Assembly: GCA_019703815.1 (NCBI GenBank)
Contig: AP023053.1
Coordinates: 358,995 to 422,994 of the forward strand
Length of the DNA: 64,000 bases
Direction of reading: 5' to 3'
Source: Thaumasiovibrio occultus
Lineage (GTDB): Bacteria > Pseudomonadota > Gammaproteobacteria > Enterobacterales > Vibrionaceae
The number at the start of each line of letters is the position of its first letter. The first letter of the stretch is position 1. The position numbers were made by a program, and so were the translations under genes. Below are positions 15,688-24,714 of the stretch, piece by piece. The notes beneath the pieces were generated by a model. The model was not told where the DNA came from. It was given only the letters and a program-made list of their open reading frames with translations, and made no database searches.

Positions 15688-15694
15688 AGCGGCG

Positions 15695-16633
15695 TTATTG
15701 CTTTTGGCGAAGGCGCTCTTGTACTACATCTAACAGTAAATCGGGTTGGAACTTGGAAATCAGCCGATTACAGCCCACTTTCTGCACCATGGCTTCGTTA
15801 AAATTACCGCTAAGTGACGTATTCAGGGTGATAAACAGATCTTTCATTCGCGGATCACTGCGCACTTCGTGGGTGAGTTTATAGCCATCCATTTCGGGCA
15901 TTTCCGCATCGGTGAACATCATTAATATTTCGTCGTAAACCGATTTCCCTTCGTCCAACCACTGCTTCAATAAGTTCAGTGCTTGCAGCCCGTTGGCAGC
16001 TTCAATAATTTGAATGCCAAAGGGTTCGAGCGTGTCTTTGATTTGATTACGTGCGGTGATGGAGTCGTCGACAATTAAAATCCGTTGGTTAACGGCTTGG
16101 GTGATGATCTGATCATCAATAATGTCGGCCGATACCGAGACATCGTAATGAATGATTTCCGCCAGCACTTTCTCGACGTCAATGATCTCCACGATATCGC
16201 AATCATCTTTGTGATTGAGGTGGGTAATCGCCGTCAGGTAATTGTTTTTTCCTGCGGTGGTTGGCGGCGGCTGAATGTCTTGCCAACTGGTATTGACGAT
16301 ATTCATCACTTGGCCGACCAAAAAAGCCTGAATGGTTCGGTTGTATTCAGTGATGATGATGTTGGCGTTTTCGTCTTGCTCCAATGGTCGCATGCCAATT
16401 GCTGCGCGTAAGTCAATCACCGGGATCGTTGCGCCGCGCACGGTTGCAACACCACAGATGGTTGGGTGTGAGCCCGGCAGCTTGTTTAACTTAGGAAGGC
16501 TTAACACCTCACGCACTTTAAACACGTTGATCGCAAACAGGTGACGACTGTTTAGCTTAAAAATCAGCAGCTCAAGACGGTTCTCACCCACGAGTTGGGT
16601 CCGTTGATCGACAGAAGCAAGCAAGTTAGACAT
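15695..16633 (-). CDS. cheV: chemotaxis coupling protein CheV
   Basis: 312 residues: an N-terminal CheW-like domain (about 15-160, LLIFKLNSRHLFAINVFKV) joined to a C-terminal receiver (about 178-308) with LIVDDSITARNQIK and the phospho-acceptor in MFTDAEMPEMDGY. It couples chemoreceptors to CheA, with phosphorylation adjusting sensitivity. It stands alone, with no other che genes in the window except the chemoreceptor at 58.2-59.8 kb. The ribosome site is weak (TGAGTCC). Confidence 0.93.
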   Translation of the reverse strand: MSNLLASVDQRTQLVGENRLELLIFKLNSRHLFAINVFKVREVLSLPKLNKLPGSHPTICGVATVRGATIPVIDLRAAIGMRPLEQDENANIIITEYNRTIQAFLVGQVMNIVNTSWQDIQPPPTTAGKNNYLTAITHLNHKDDCDIVEIIDVEKVLAEIIHYDVSVSADIIDDQIITQAVNQRILIVDDSITARNQIKDTLEPFGIQIIEAANGLQALNLLKQWLDEGKSVYDEILMMFTDAEMPEMDGYKLTHEVRSDPRMKDLFITLNTSLSGNFNEAMVQKVGCNRLISKFQPDLLLDVVQERLRQKQ

Positions 16634-17028
16634 AAAGGACTCACTTAATAAACATAATGCTATCGCCGATTATACGTAAGCGGCCCAAGGATGGCACTAG
16701 GCGAACTCTTTGATTTCGCGTTATTTAACCAGTCTGTGAGGCTGGCAGTTATGGTTAAAGAACAGATAAGACACTCGTGATTGCTTTTTAGGACAATTGA
16801 GCGGAAAAGCCACTGTGGATTTTGATGAACTGTGGTTGCGTCGAGCGCGATTTAGCCTGACTTATTTTGACCTTAGCGTTGTAGATAACGGCCGTAATCA
16901 ACAGCGCCAAGTTTCTTATGAGGTGAAAATCAATCACGGTTTTCAACTAACATGAAAATATGTATTGCGTTGTCTAATTTCCGTGTTAAAACAGAAGGCA
17001 GCACATATCGGTGAGATAAGGAAATACC
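16634..17028. other. intergenic, no gene seen
   Basis: 395 bp between divergent cheV and the aminotransferase. No frame with a ribosome site is visible; it presumably holds both promoters. Confidence 0.6.
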
Positions 17029-18216
17029 ATGCTTTCAACATTGACGCCGGCACCGCTGGACCCAATTCTGTCCTTAACGGTGGCATTCCGTGAAGATCAA
17101 CGCGCAAACAAGATGGACCTTGGCATTGGGGTCTACAAAGACGAGCACGGCGCGACGCCGGTGATGGCGGCGGTGAAAGCCAGCCAAGAGCAGGTTTTTG
17201 CGACGCAAGAAACTAAAGCTTATGTTGGTCTAGTCGGCCGCGAAGGCTTTAACCGTTTTATGATTGATTTGGTGTTGGGCGACAGCGCCGCTAAAGAGCG
17301 TGCGGTTGGTTTACAAACTCCGGGTGCGTCTGGCGCATTGCGTATGCTGGCCGATCTTATCCGCCGCGCAACGCCATCAGCCAAAGTGTGGATCAGTAAT
17401 CCAAGTTACGTTAACCATCAACCCGTGATGGAATCGGCGGGCCTTGTTGTTGAGAAATACGACTACTTTGATCCAGAGACCAAGCAAGTAAATGAAGCAG
17501 CAATGCTGGCTTCGCTAGAGCATGCATCGGCAGGGGATGTGGTATTGCTGCACGGCTGTTGTCATAACCCAACGGGCGCAGATATTTCTTTTGATGCATG
17601 GCAACAACTTACCGAGATGGCGCTTCAGCGCGGCTTCGTCCCATTTGTTGATATTGCATACCAAGGGTTTGGCGATGGCTTAGAGCAAGATGCAGCAGGT
17701 CTGCGTTATATGGCTGAGCGCGTACCGGAGATGTTGATTGCGACATCGTGTTCAAAGAATTTTGGTTTATATCGCGAACGTACTGGAGCGGCGATTATTG
17801 TCGGTAAAACGCTGGACAATGCACGCTTGGGATTAGGTCGTTTGCTGCAACTCGCGCGTTCAACTTATACCATGCCACCAGATCACGGCGCGGCGATAGT
17901 GGAAACCATTTTGGCCGATGACCAGCTTAAAGCGCAGTGGTTGAGCGAATTGAACGTCATGCAACAGCGTTTGCGTTCGCTTCGTGAAGGGCTAGTTAAC
18001 GCGTTTCATGCTCGTGACTGTTTTGATTTTGATTTTATTGCGCAGCACAAAGGCATGTTCTCGCATACCGGTTTAACGGTAGAGCAAATTGATGCATTGC
18101 GAGATGAGCACGGCATCTACATGGTCGGTGATGGGCGTATTAATATCGCCGGCCTGCAAGAAGAGCGACTGGCGGAGCTGGTGGACGCTATTTTGCAAGT
18201 GATCCAAAAAGCGTAA
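17029..18216 (+). CDS. tyrB: aromatic amino acid aminotransferase (class I)
   Basis: PLP enzyme of the AspC/TyrB subgroup, interconverting aromatic (and possibly acidic) amino acids and their keto acids. 395 residues; the PLP lysine is K243 in SCSKNFGLYRER. Other conserved segments: LGIGVYKDEHG, GCCHNPTGADI and VDIAYQGFGDGL. AAGGAA precedes the ATG by 6 nt. Its tyrosine product 4-hydroxyphenylpyruvate would feed the homogentisate pathway at the window's left end. Substrate preference cannot be settled from sequence, so the tyrB symbol is by similarity. Confidence 0.88.
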   Translation: MLSTLTPAPLDPILSLTVAFREDQRANKMDLGIGVYKDEHGATPVMAAVKASQEQVFATQETKAYVGLVGREGFNRFMIDLVLGDSAAKERAVGLQTPGASGALRMLADLIRRATPSAKVWISNPSYVNHQPVMESAGLVVEKYDYFDPETKQVNEAAMLASLEHASAGDVVLLHGCCHNPTGADISFDAWQQLTEMALQRGFVPFVDIAYQGFGDGLEQDAAGLRYMAERVPEMLIATSCSKNFGLYRERTGAAIIVGKTLDNARLGLGRLLQLARSTYTMPPDHGAAIVETILADDQLKAQWLSELNVMQQRLRSLREGLVNAFHARDCFDFDFIAQHKGMFSHTGLTVEQIDALRDEHGIYMVGDGRINIAGLQEERLAELVDAILQVIQKA

Positions 18217-18221
18217 AACGA

Positions 18222-18256
18222 AAAACGCACAGCCTAAAAGCTGTGCGTTTTGTTAT
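18222..18256 (+). terminator. rho-independent terminator after tyrB
   Basis: Stem AAAACGCACAGC / GCTGTGCGTTTT (18222-18233 with 18240-18251), 6-nt loop, then T-rich sequence. Confidence 0.9.
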
Positions 18257-18314
18257 TCTTTTCTTTTTGTCGAGCTTCGTTTGCTCGCATTTCTTTTAGG
18301 TCAATCAACGCGGC

Positions 18315-18791
18315 TCAATCTTCGCGTGCCAGCCAGTCTAATCCTTCATTATCCGCTAATATCGCCGCCAAAAGGCCTTGCGCGTGACTTTGCTCATTGG
18401 CATGCACATCAGCAATCACGAAATGGTTTTCATCGACATAGCGCATCGCAGTCGCGACAGGTGCGCCGCCTTCATAACCCAAATAGAGCTTGGCATTGCC
18501 GCTTGGATCTTTGTCGAGTTGGGTGAGAAATTCAATCAATAACGGTTGCTCTTGCTCTGGCCATTTTTGGGCAAGCAAGCGAGCGTAACGGATCATCAAA
18601 GGGTGGCAGTCCACTTCGTAAAGGGTGAGCTCAGGGCGGTGCAGTGGCGTTAGCGCATCGAGTGGTCGGCTAACATTGAGATAGGCCGCCAAACCTTGGA
18701 CAGATTCAGGCGTTGGATAAGGAGACTCATTAACGTGTGACGTCATCCAATCTAGGCGATTTTGTTCAATCAGAGTAAGGGTTTGACTCAT
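18315..18791 (-). CDS. hypothetical protein, possible degenerate GNAT fold
   Basis: 158-residue soluble protein I do not recognise. The C-terminal half (GNAKLYLGYEGGAPVATAMR, then HFVIADVHANEQSHAQGLL) resembles the strand-helix order of a GNAT acetyltransferase, but no clear acetyl-CoA-binding Q/R-x-x-G-x-G/A loop is present, so activity is doubtful. No signal peptide. It is convergent with tyrB and divergent from the LytS-like gene. Function unknown. Confidence 0.75.
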   Translation of the reverse strand: MSQTLTLIEQNRLDWMTSHVNESPYPTPESVQGLAAYLNVSRPLDALTPLHRPELTLYEVDCHPLMIRYARLLAQKWPEQEQPLLIEFLTQLDKDPSGNAKLYLGYEGGAPVATAMRYVDENHFVIADVHANEQSHAQGLLAAILADNEGLDWLARED

Positions 18792-19075
18792 ATTTCTACT
18801 GCACTATTGAAGTTCTAGCGTCACCTTACGCTATTTCTCGGCATAAATCGAATTTCACCGCTGCGTTAAGAGAGCTAGCTTCATATCAATCGGCTCGGGG
18901 ACCGTAACAAAGGGTGGGTATGCGTAAAAAAGATATAACGTAAAGTGACGATGGTTAAAAGATATGCAAACTGGCTAACTTATCAATTACTGTATTGTGC
19001 GCTGTCGCTCTAAAGCGCGTTATTCAAAGTTGTAGTGCTGGAAGGGGTTACGGAAGATGACCAAAGGAGGAAAAC

Positions 19076-20143
19076 ATGGACCGTTTATTCCACACATTAT
19101 CACTGCGAGGCCCTTGGCTTATCTTGTCTATTTGCATGGCGATGGGGCTGGCAAAACACCTCTATTTTGACGAGCCATTTCTTCCTCAGTTATTGATTGC
19201 GTTTGCTTATGCATTTCCCATGTACGGCTCGCATATGTTTACCAAACGCCGATTTAGGCATTGGCCGGTGCTGGCGCACTACCTCTTTGCGACGCCGCTA
19301 GGGGTGATCACCGGGACCTTGGCAATTGTGTTGCTTTACGGGGAGTTGGTTTTGAGCGCAGACATCATGCAGTTGATCACCTTATTCTTACTGGGCCTGT
19401 TTGTGGCTTTGGGGGTGAGCTTTGTGTTTTATCTTAAAGGCCGTGCTGTCTATCTTGAGGCCGAGCTTAATCGCGTCAAGTTGCTGTCATCTCACGGCAG
19501 AGATGAATTCCCCAGTAGTGATTATGCCCATTATCTGTATCAACAAGACATTGCATTTGCGCATACCGTGATCACGGAAATCGATGTGCTTATTCTGACC
19601 AACACCCAAAAAGCGTCTGATTTGAGCGGCTGTTTAATGAATTTGCTGAAGTCGTCGGCTGAACGTACGCGCACGCCGCTAGTGAGCTTACAAGAAGAAA
19701 TCGTGTTGCTTGAAGCTTATCTGTCGGTACATAAGACGCTGCACAAGTCGCAGTTCGATTATTTCATTGACGTGGATGATCGCCTTTCTTTTTCAAACAA
19801 CTGCCCACGCTATTTGTTACGCCCGCTTATTGGCGGCATTATTAGTTACATAGATGGCACCGAAGAAAAGCCAGAAATCATCTATGTCGACTTTGAACAA
19901 GTGGACGACCGTATGATGATCATCATTCGCAACCAAGGTATTGGTTTGGAGAGTTTAGCGGCCTCAGAAGACAGTAAAATACTCCGCTTTTGCCAATATC
20001 AAGTTGAGCAGCTGTTTGATGATGACGGTGAATATGAATTGCAGCTTGATACAGGCCTGTCGACGCTAAGCTTGAGTTGGCAGCTCAGCACTAACGAGTT
20101 CAGCATGGCAGATGTTCACCGTAACGCGCTGCCGTTAATCTAA
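19076..20143 (+). CDS. LytS-like membrane protein, degenerate sensor kinase
   Basis: 355 residues: four membrane segments (about 13-28, 36-53, 66-90, 97-118), then a cytoplasmic domain laid out like LytS/YehU-type His_kinase (VSLQEEIVLLEAYLSVHK corresponds to the conserved Glu-Leu-Tyr-Leu region). The phospho-acceptor NPHFLFN is not found, and the ATP-binding LQPLVENA is replaced by LRPLIGGII, so it is predicted catalytically dead. AAAGGAGG sits 5 nt before the ATG. No LytTR response regulator is adjacent. It may be a scaffold or a sensor acting through another kinase; inference. Confidence 0.72.
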   Translation: MDRLFHTLSLRGPWLILSICMAMGLAKHLYFDEPFLPQLLIAFAYAFPMYGSHMFTKRRFRHWPVLAHYLFATPLGVITGTLAIVLLYGELVLSADIMQLITLFLLGLFVALGVSFVFYLKGRAVYLEAELNRVKLLSSHGRDEFPSSDYAHYLYQQDIAFAHTVITEIDVLILTNTQKASDLSGCLMNLLKSSAERTRTPLVSLQEEIVLLEAYLSVHKTLHKSQFDYFIDVDDRLSFSNNCPRYLLRPLIGGIISYIDGTEEKPEIIYVDFEQVDDRMMIIIRNQGIGLESLAASEDSKILRFCQYQVEQLFDDDGEYELQLDTGLSTLSLSWQLSTNEFSMADVHRNALPLI

Positions 20144-20364
20144 CATTCCCAAGATGGTTTCCAAGACGCATCGCACCCTGTGAGGCCAGTAGTCCCTTCG
20201 TTTTCGATTCAAAGAGCGGTCCTTAGCTTTTTATGTGGGCAGCGTGTACAGCACGGGTTGTTCGGCCAATTATGCGGTTGATTATGAATAGACACACCTA
20301 GTCGCCTCGCTCTAAAATAGGGAAATCTTTGTTTCGCTATGACTAAAAACAGGCTTCCTTATTT

Positions 20365-22065
20365 ATGAGTGGTTCCCGCCTTAAACAGCAATTTCTCAAG
20401 CTTTATCATCAATACCAAGGGCAAGATGCCGATGTGACGGTGAGCGATTTGGTTGATGTGTTTAGCTGTACTCGCCGTAACGTTCGTATGGTGATGAGTA
20501 AATTGTCTGAGGAGGGGTGGATCCAGTGGTCACCAGCGGTAGGGCGCGGAAAGTTGTCGCGTTTGCAGTTTGTCGTCAGTGAAGATGATTTGGCCAAGGC
20601 CGATGTAGACGACTTGCTACGTAATGGCCAGTTCGATAAAGCGTTGAGTGTGCTCGGTAATGATCGACAGCGTCTCGTCGAAGCGCTAAGAGATCACTTG
20701 GGTTATGCTCGCAATGAAGGTCGGCAGATTCTTCGCTTGCCTTATTATCGTGCGATTAATCCGTTGCATCCGAGGCGTCCGATGCGACGTTCAGAGCAGC
20801 ACTTAGCAAGACAGATTTACAACGGTTTGGTGCGCTACTGCGAAACTCAGCAAGCCGTTGTGGCGGATTTGGCGCACCATTGGAAGATGATTTCCCCGCG
20901 ACATTGGCGCTTTTTCTTGCGCCCGGCCGTGCGCTTTCACAATGGTCAACTTGTGAGTGCGGAAGATTACCTCGTCACTTTGCGTCAGCTGCAAACCTTT
21001 CCTCTTTTCAGTCATATCGAACGAGTCGAATGGCCGCAGGAAAATATCGTCGATATTCACCTGTCGGCTGATGACCGTCAGCTGGTTGAACAACTGGTGG
21101 CGATTGAGGCGGTGATCCAACCGGCAGCGATTGTCACCCAAGTCGAAGCGTTTGTGCCTATCGGCACGGGACCGTACCGTATTGAACAAGCCGATCAACA
21201 GCAGCTAAAACTGCAAGCGTTCGACCACTACTTTGGCTATCGCGCATTGGTTGATGAAATCGAGATCTGGGTGTTGCCTGATCTAGAAGACTGCGGCGCC
21301 TTGCTGCCACAAGTTAATGCGCCTGAGAGCGAAGCATCTCGACCTGATCAGGTTGCAACGCGATTGGATGAAGGTTGCAGTTATTTGCTGATCAACCAGA
21401 ATTCGCCAGTAGGGCAAGATGAGCAGTGGCGTGAGTACTTCACTAGCCGATTTGACCCTGTGGTGCTGCATTACTTAATGCAGGATCTGCGCAAAGACAA
21501 CATGCACATGATCCCGGCCTATGGCTTTTTGCCGGGCTGGAAGCAAAACGTGCCGCGTCGCCGCAAAGTTGCGCTTCCAGCGACAAAGCATCCTTTAGTG
21601 CTGGGCTATGTACAAAGTCATCCGGCCTTTTTTGAAATTGCTTATTTGATGGCAGATCTGCTCAAACAAGACGGCATTGAATGTCAGATGGTAGGGATTG
21701 ACTACGAGGCTTTTCATAGTGACGCGCATATCCAGGCGGATTTGTGGTTGTCTGGCGTTAATTTGGTTTCACGGCAGACCAATATGCTAGTCAATTGGCT
21801 ATTCCAACATCATCATATTGTACGCGCGTTAACGAAAGAAGCGCAGGTCGATGCCTTTGAGCAGATTGACCGTTGGCGAAGTGGACTCAGTGATGAATGT
21901 CCGGCGCAAAATACGATCGCCAGTTTGATCGGCAAAGGGCAATTGTTACCTTTGTTCCATTCATGGGCGGGTATCCGACCGACACCTGATCTGCGCGATG
22001 TGCAGACTAACAGTATGGGGTGGTTTGACTTTACTCAGGTATGGGTAGACCCAGATATCTCCTGA
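20365..22065 (+). CDS. sgrR: SgrR-family transcriptional regulator
   Basis: 566 residues. The N-terminal SgrR_N winged helix (about 5-115: VSDLVDVFSCTRRNVRMVM) is fused to a periplasmic solute-binding-protein type 5 domain (about 155-540: PRHWRFFLRPAVRFHNG, PIGTGPYRIEQ) used here as a cytoplasmic ligand sensor. E. coli SgrR responds to glucose-phosphate stress and activates the sRNA sgrS. No sgrS- or setA-like partner is seen next to this gene, so the target is unknown. The Shine-Dalgarno sequence is poor. Confidence 0.85.
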   Translation: MSGSRLKQQFLKLYHQYQGQDADVTVSDLVDVFSCTRRNVRMVMSKLSEEGWIQWSPAVGRGKLSRLQFVVSEDDLAKADVDDLLRNGQFDKALSVLGNDRQRLVEALRDHLGYARNEGRQILRLPYYRAINPLHPRRPMRRSEQHLARQIYNGLVRYCETQQAVVADLAHHWKMISPRHWRFFLRPAVRFHNGQLVSAEDYLVTLRQLQTFPLFSHIERVEWPQENIVDIHLSADDRQLVEQLVAIEAVIQPAAIVTQVEAFVPIGTGPYRIEQADQQQLKLQAFDHYFGYRALVDEIEIWVLPDLEDCGALLPQVNAPESEASRPDQVATRLDEGCSYLLINQNSPVGQDEQWREYFTSRFDPVVLHYLMQDLRKDNMHMIPAYGFLPGWKQNVPRRRKVALPATKHPLVLGYVQSHPAFFEIAYLMADLLKQDGIECQMVGIDYEAFHSDAHIQADLWLSGVNLVSRQTNMLVNWLFQHHHIVRALTKEAQVDAFEQIDRWRSGLSDECPAQNTIASLIGKGQLLPLFHSWAGIRPTPDLRDVQTNSMGWFDFTQVWVDPDIS

Positions 22066-22167
22066 TAAAAAGCCTATTAAACAGGTAAGACCATTCAGAC
22101 ATGGATGGCCTATAAATCATGCACTATACCTATATCTAATCTGGCATAGTTTAGCGAGGAGAGTGAC

Positions 22168-23325
22168 ATGGTAACAAAGGCAGGAAGCAAAAAAGCAAAA
22201 CAACCCAAGATTTGCTTAGTACTGCAAGGTGGCGGTGCGCTGGGTGCGTATCATATCGGTGCCTACCAAGCGATGGTTGAAGCAGGGTTTGAGCCTGATT
22301 GGTTCGCCGGTATTTCCATTGGTGCGCTTAATGCTACGATTCTGGCGGGTAATAAACCCGAAGATCGTTTGAGTAAGCTAGAGCAGTTCTGGGACAGTAT
22401 TTCGCGCCCGAGCAGTGCCGTGGTGATCCCAAGTGAAACAGCGGAATCTTTTAATGTGCTAAGTGCATCTCAAGCGCTGCTGTTTGGTCAGCCTAACTTC
22501 TTTACCCCACGTCCAGTGAACCCGTATTTCGCCCCAGCGGGTAGCGAAGGTGCCACCAGTTTTTACAGCACTGAACCCCTGTTTAATACCATGCGCGAGT
22601 TGTGTGACTTCGACTTGATTAACAAAAAAACGGTACGTTTGCAGCTTGGTGCAACCCGAGTCACTGATGGCGAACTTGTTTTCTTTGATAATCAATTAGC
22701 AGAGATTGGTCCAGAGCACCCGATTGCGAGTGGTTCATTGCCACCAGGCTTCCCTGCAACACAAGTCGGTGACGATCATTACTGGGATGGGGGTGTTGTC
22801 TCTAACACGCCGCTTAACGGTGTTTTGGACGTTGCTGATGAGTCTGATGATCTTCTGATCTTTATGGTCGATTTGTGGAATGCCCATGGGGAGATGCCAC
22901 GCACCATGAACGATGTATTATGGCGTCAAAAAGAGATCCAATACGCTAGCCGCACTTGCCACAGCATTGATGCCTTAGTAGACAAGAAAAATCTATGCGC
23001 GTTAAGAAAGCAGCTGGCAGAGATTGACTCGAGTGCAGTGGAAAATAAGGATGCATTGAAGGTCGGCGGCAATATTGACGTTATTCACATCACGTATGAC
23101 GCAGTGGCAGGTCATATTCCGCTGAGTGACACCGAGTTTTCGCGTCGCTCACTGGAACTGCGCCGTGAGTGTGGCTACGAGAATATGAAGCAAGCTATTG
23201 CTGAAGCGCCATGGAAGAATCGTACTACGGGTATGCCAGCCAATGTTCACCGTAAACACCATCAAGATGGTTGGGCTAAGCAGAAGAAAGTAACGCCTAT
23301 CCAAAACCGCAAGAAAGCCTCTTAG
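22168..23325 (+). CDS. patatin-like phospholipase
   Basis: 385-residue lipid acyl hydrolase. The oxyanion hole GGGALGAYHIG, nucleophile S50 in GISIG and catalytic D207 in YWDGGVVSNTP form an intact Ser-Asp dyad. A C-terminal DUF3734-type extension follows (RRSLELRRECGYENMKQAI). No signal peptide, so cytoplasmic. In other bacteria this type often neighbours polyhydroxybutyrate genes; none is adjacent here. GAGGAGAG precedes the ATG, and a strong terminator follows. Confidence 0.9.
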   Translation: MVTKAGSKKAKQPKICLVLQGGGALGAYHIGAYQAMVEAGFEPDWFAGISIGALNATILAGNKPEDRLSKLEQFWDSISRPSSAVVIPSETAESFNVLSASQALLFGQPNFFTPRPVNPYFAPAGSEGATSFYSTEPLFNTMRELCDFDLINKKTVRLQLGATRVTDGELVFFDNQLAEIGPEHPIASGSLPPGFPATQVGDDHYWDGGVVSNTPLNGVLDVADESDDLLIFMVDLWNAHGEMPRTMNDVLWRQKEIQYASRTCHSIDALVDKKNLCALRKQLAEIDSSAVENKDALKVGGNIDVIHITYDAVAGHIPLSDTEFSRRSLELRRECGYENMKQAIAEAPWKNRTTGMPANVHRKHHQDGWAKQKKVTPIQNRKKAS

Positions 23326-23417
23326 GCTTGATTGAGGACATGAGATAAAACTCGTTGTGACTGCATCCTGAGGTTTATAGGCACTACGCGCGAGTTTTAT
23401 TCTGGATATTTAGTACG

Positions 23418-23442
23418 AAAGGCCTCGTGTGAGGCCTTTTTT
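23418..23442 (+). terminator. rho-independent terminator after the patatin gene
   Basis: Stem AAAGGCCTC / GAGGCCTTT (23418-23426 with 23431-23439), 4-nt loop, T-run. Confidence 0.92.
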
Positions 23443-23765
23443 CGCACTTGAAAGAGTGCGACGGTTAATTGTGGACTTTCGTTTTTTACTTTTATTGGAT
23501 TAAGAAATGCTTTAGTCTTCCTTGTATTTCAACAGCCAATACATCGACTGTCTTGTTGATGTCTGTTAGCCGCGTCTATCGTTATTGATATAGCAAAATT
23601 ACATTAGAATCGATTTGTTATCATCAATCGATAATAGAAAGTAACGTAATGAATCAATAGATAAATTGTGTTTTCCTCTTGAGAAAATATCTATTCACAA
23701 TAAATCCCGTCACTATTGTGGGCTATGCTAATTATGAATATCCTTTGAAGGTTAAGGAGAACAAA
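23443..23765. other. intergenic, no gene seen
   Basis: 323 bp of A+T-rich sequence before the next gene. It contains an imperfect ATCGATT/AATCGAT-rich stretch near 23570-23635 and probably a promoter. Confidence 0.5.
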
Positions 23766-24065
23766 ATGCTAGCTAAGTCACGTCAATATACGCTTCCCGG
23801 AAAACCAGAATTACACGCCAATGTGAATGTGATCCCTACCGGTATTGTTAGTGTCGAGATCATCGAACGGCAACATAAGGTCGATGCGGAATTCGACCAA
23901 CTGACATTTGAATCGAAGGGCGGCGTAACCCGTTTGGTGTGCTATTCAGACAAGGGCAAAAAGCCTTGCTGGGATCTGGGAATGACCAACGAAGATGCAC
24001 GAGATCTGGCCAAACTGATTGAAACGGCTGAAGAAGAATTGGAAATATTGATGCGCGATCTGTGA
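23766..24065 (+). CDS. hypothetical protein (99 aa)
   Basis: 99-residue soluble protein from MLAKSRQYTLPGK; the start is fixed by AAGGAG 6 nt upstream (the frame can be extended to 23679 without a ribosome site). A beta-rich N-terminal two-thirds (LHANVNVIPTGIVSVEIIE, TRLVCYSDKGKKPCWDLG) ends in an acidic helix (AKLIETAEEELEILMRDL). No family recognised. Confidence 0.78.
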   Translation: MLAKSRQYTLPGKPELHANVNVIPTGIVSVEIIERQHKVDAEFDQLTFESKGGVTRLVCYSDKGKKPCWDLGMTNEDARDLAKLIETAEEELEILMRDL

Positions 24066-24364
24066 TGCATTCCTGTGGCAAAAATTCAGAGCAGGCAGAA
24101 AGCGACAGGTGTAAAAATCGATGAGCGGTTGCTATGAAAAACTGCATGATTGAGCACGAGGCTGCTTATGTCTGTATAAATGAGTTCGGCACAGATTTGG
24201 TTCGAGTGCTCCAGGCCACCACATGGAGTGGGTTGGAATGTCTTTGGCATGAAATGTCGATGGTTGGAAAGATAGTGGCGAGATTCTTAAATTCTGTACG
24301 GAGTGCATTGATAGGGGGGGTAAATTTATACCGGTGATGTTCCGGCATGGCAAAAATACAGAGC
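24062..24364. repeat. pair of imperfect 31-bp direct repeats flanking a 241-bp stretch
   Basis: 24062-24092 and 24334-24364 both read GTGATG...TTCC...TGGCAAAAAT(T/A)CAGAGC. The first begins at the end of the 99-aa gene. The enclosed sequence holds no convincing gene and may be a duplication or insertion remnant. The remaining sequence to 24470 shows nothing else. Confidence 0.6.
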
Positions 24365-24470
24365 TTTTGTCAATGTGCCTAAATTTCGCGCGATGGGAGG
24401 CTCGAGGTTAAAATTGGGACATAGCAGATTGATAAAATGCGGAATGGAAGCGATGCGTTATCGATGAAAA

Positions 24471-24499
24471 GTAAAACGGGGAGCATTAAGCTCCCCGTT
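24471..24499 (-). terminator. rho-independent terminator for the 22-aa basic peptide gene
   Basis: Perfect 10-bp stem AACGGGGAGC / GCTCCCCGTT (24475-24484 with 24490-24499); on the minus strand it runs into TTTTACTTTT. Confidence 0.88.
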
Positions 24500-24527
24500 G
24501 GAATTCTTGCGTCAGCGCTGAGCTAAC

Positions 24528-24596
24528 TTATTTCTTCTCGCCTTTCACAGAAGCAATAATTTGTTTAACGCGCTTATTAGTTACACGACGTGCCAT
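24528..24596 (-). CDS. 22-aa basic peptide
   Basis: Tiny frame starting MARRVTNKRVKQIIASV and ending in GEKK, with nine Lys/Arg in 22 residues, so strongly basic and probably helical. It has AAGGAG 8 nt before the ATG and its own strong terminator 29 nt after the stop, both signs of a real transcription unit. It lies in a 650-bp gap between annotated-size genes. Function unknown; binding to RNA, ribosome or membrane would be a guess from charge alone. Confidence 0.65.
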   Translation of the reverse strand: MARRVTNKRVKQIIASVKGEKK

Positions 24597-24714
24597 GTGT
24601 GACTCTCCTTGTTGTTAACATCTTAAGGCTACAATGTAACTAATTTGGGCTGCTAATCAAAGTGATCGAGTTAACACAAAAAAACATAAGTTATTCATTT
24701 GTTTCATTGCGGTT

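Noticed and set aside
18315-18791. Functional GNAT acetyltransferase
   Set aside because: Similar strand order but no acetyl-CoA loop; kept as hypothetical.
24134-24337. Plus-strand 67-codon frame between the direct repeats
   Set aside because: No good ribosome site, no recognisable motif, and the stretch looks like a remnant.
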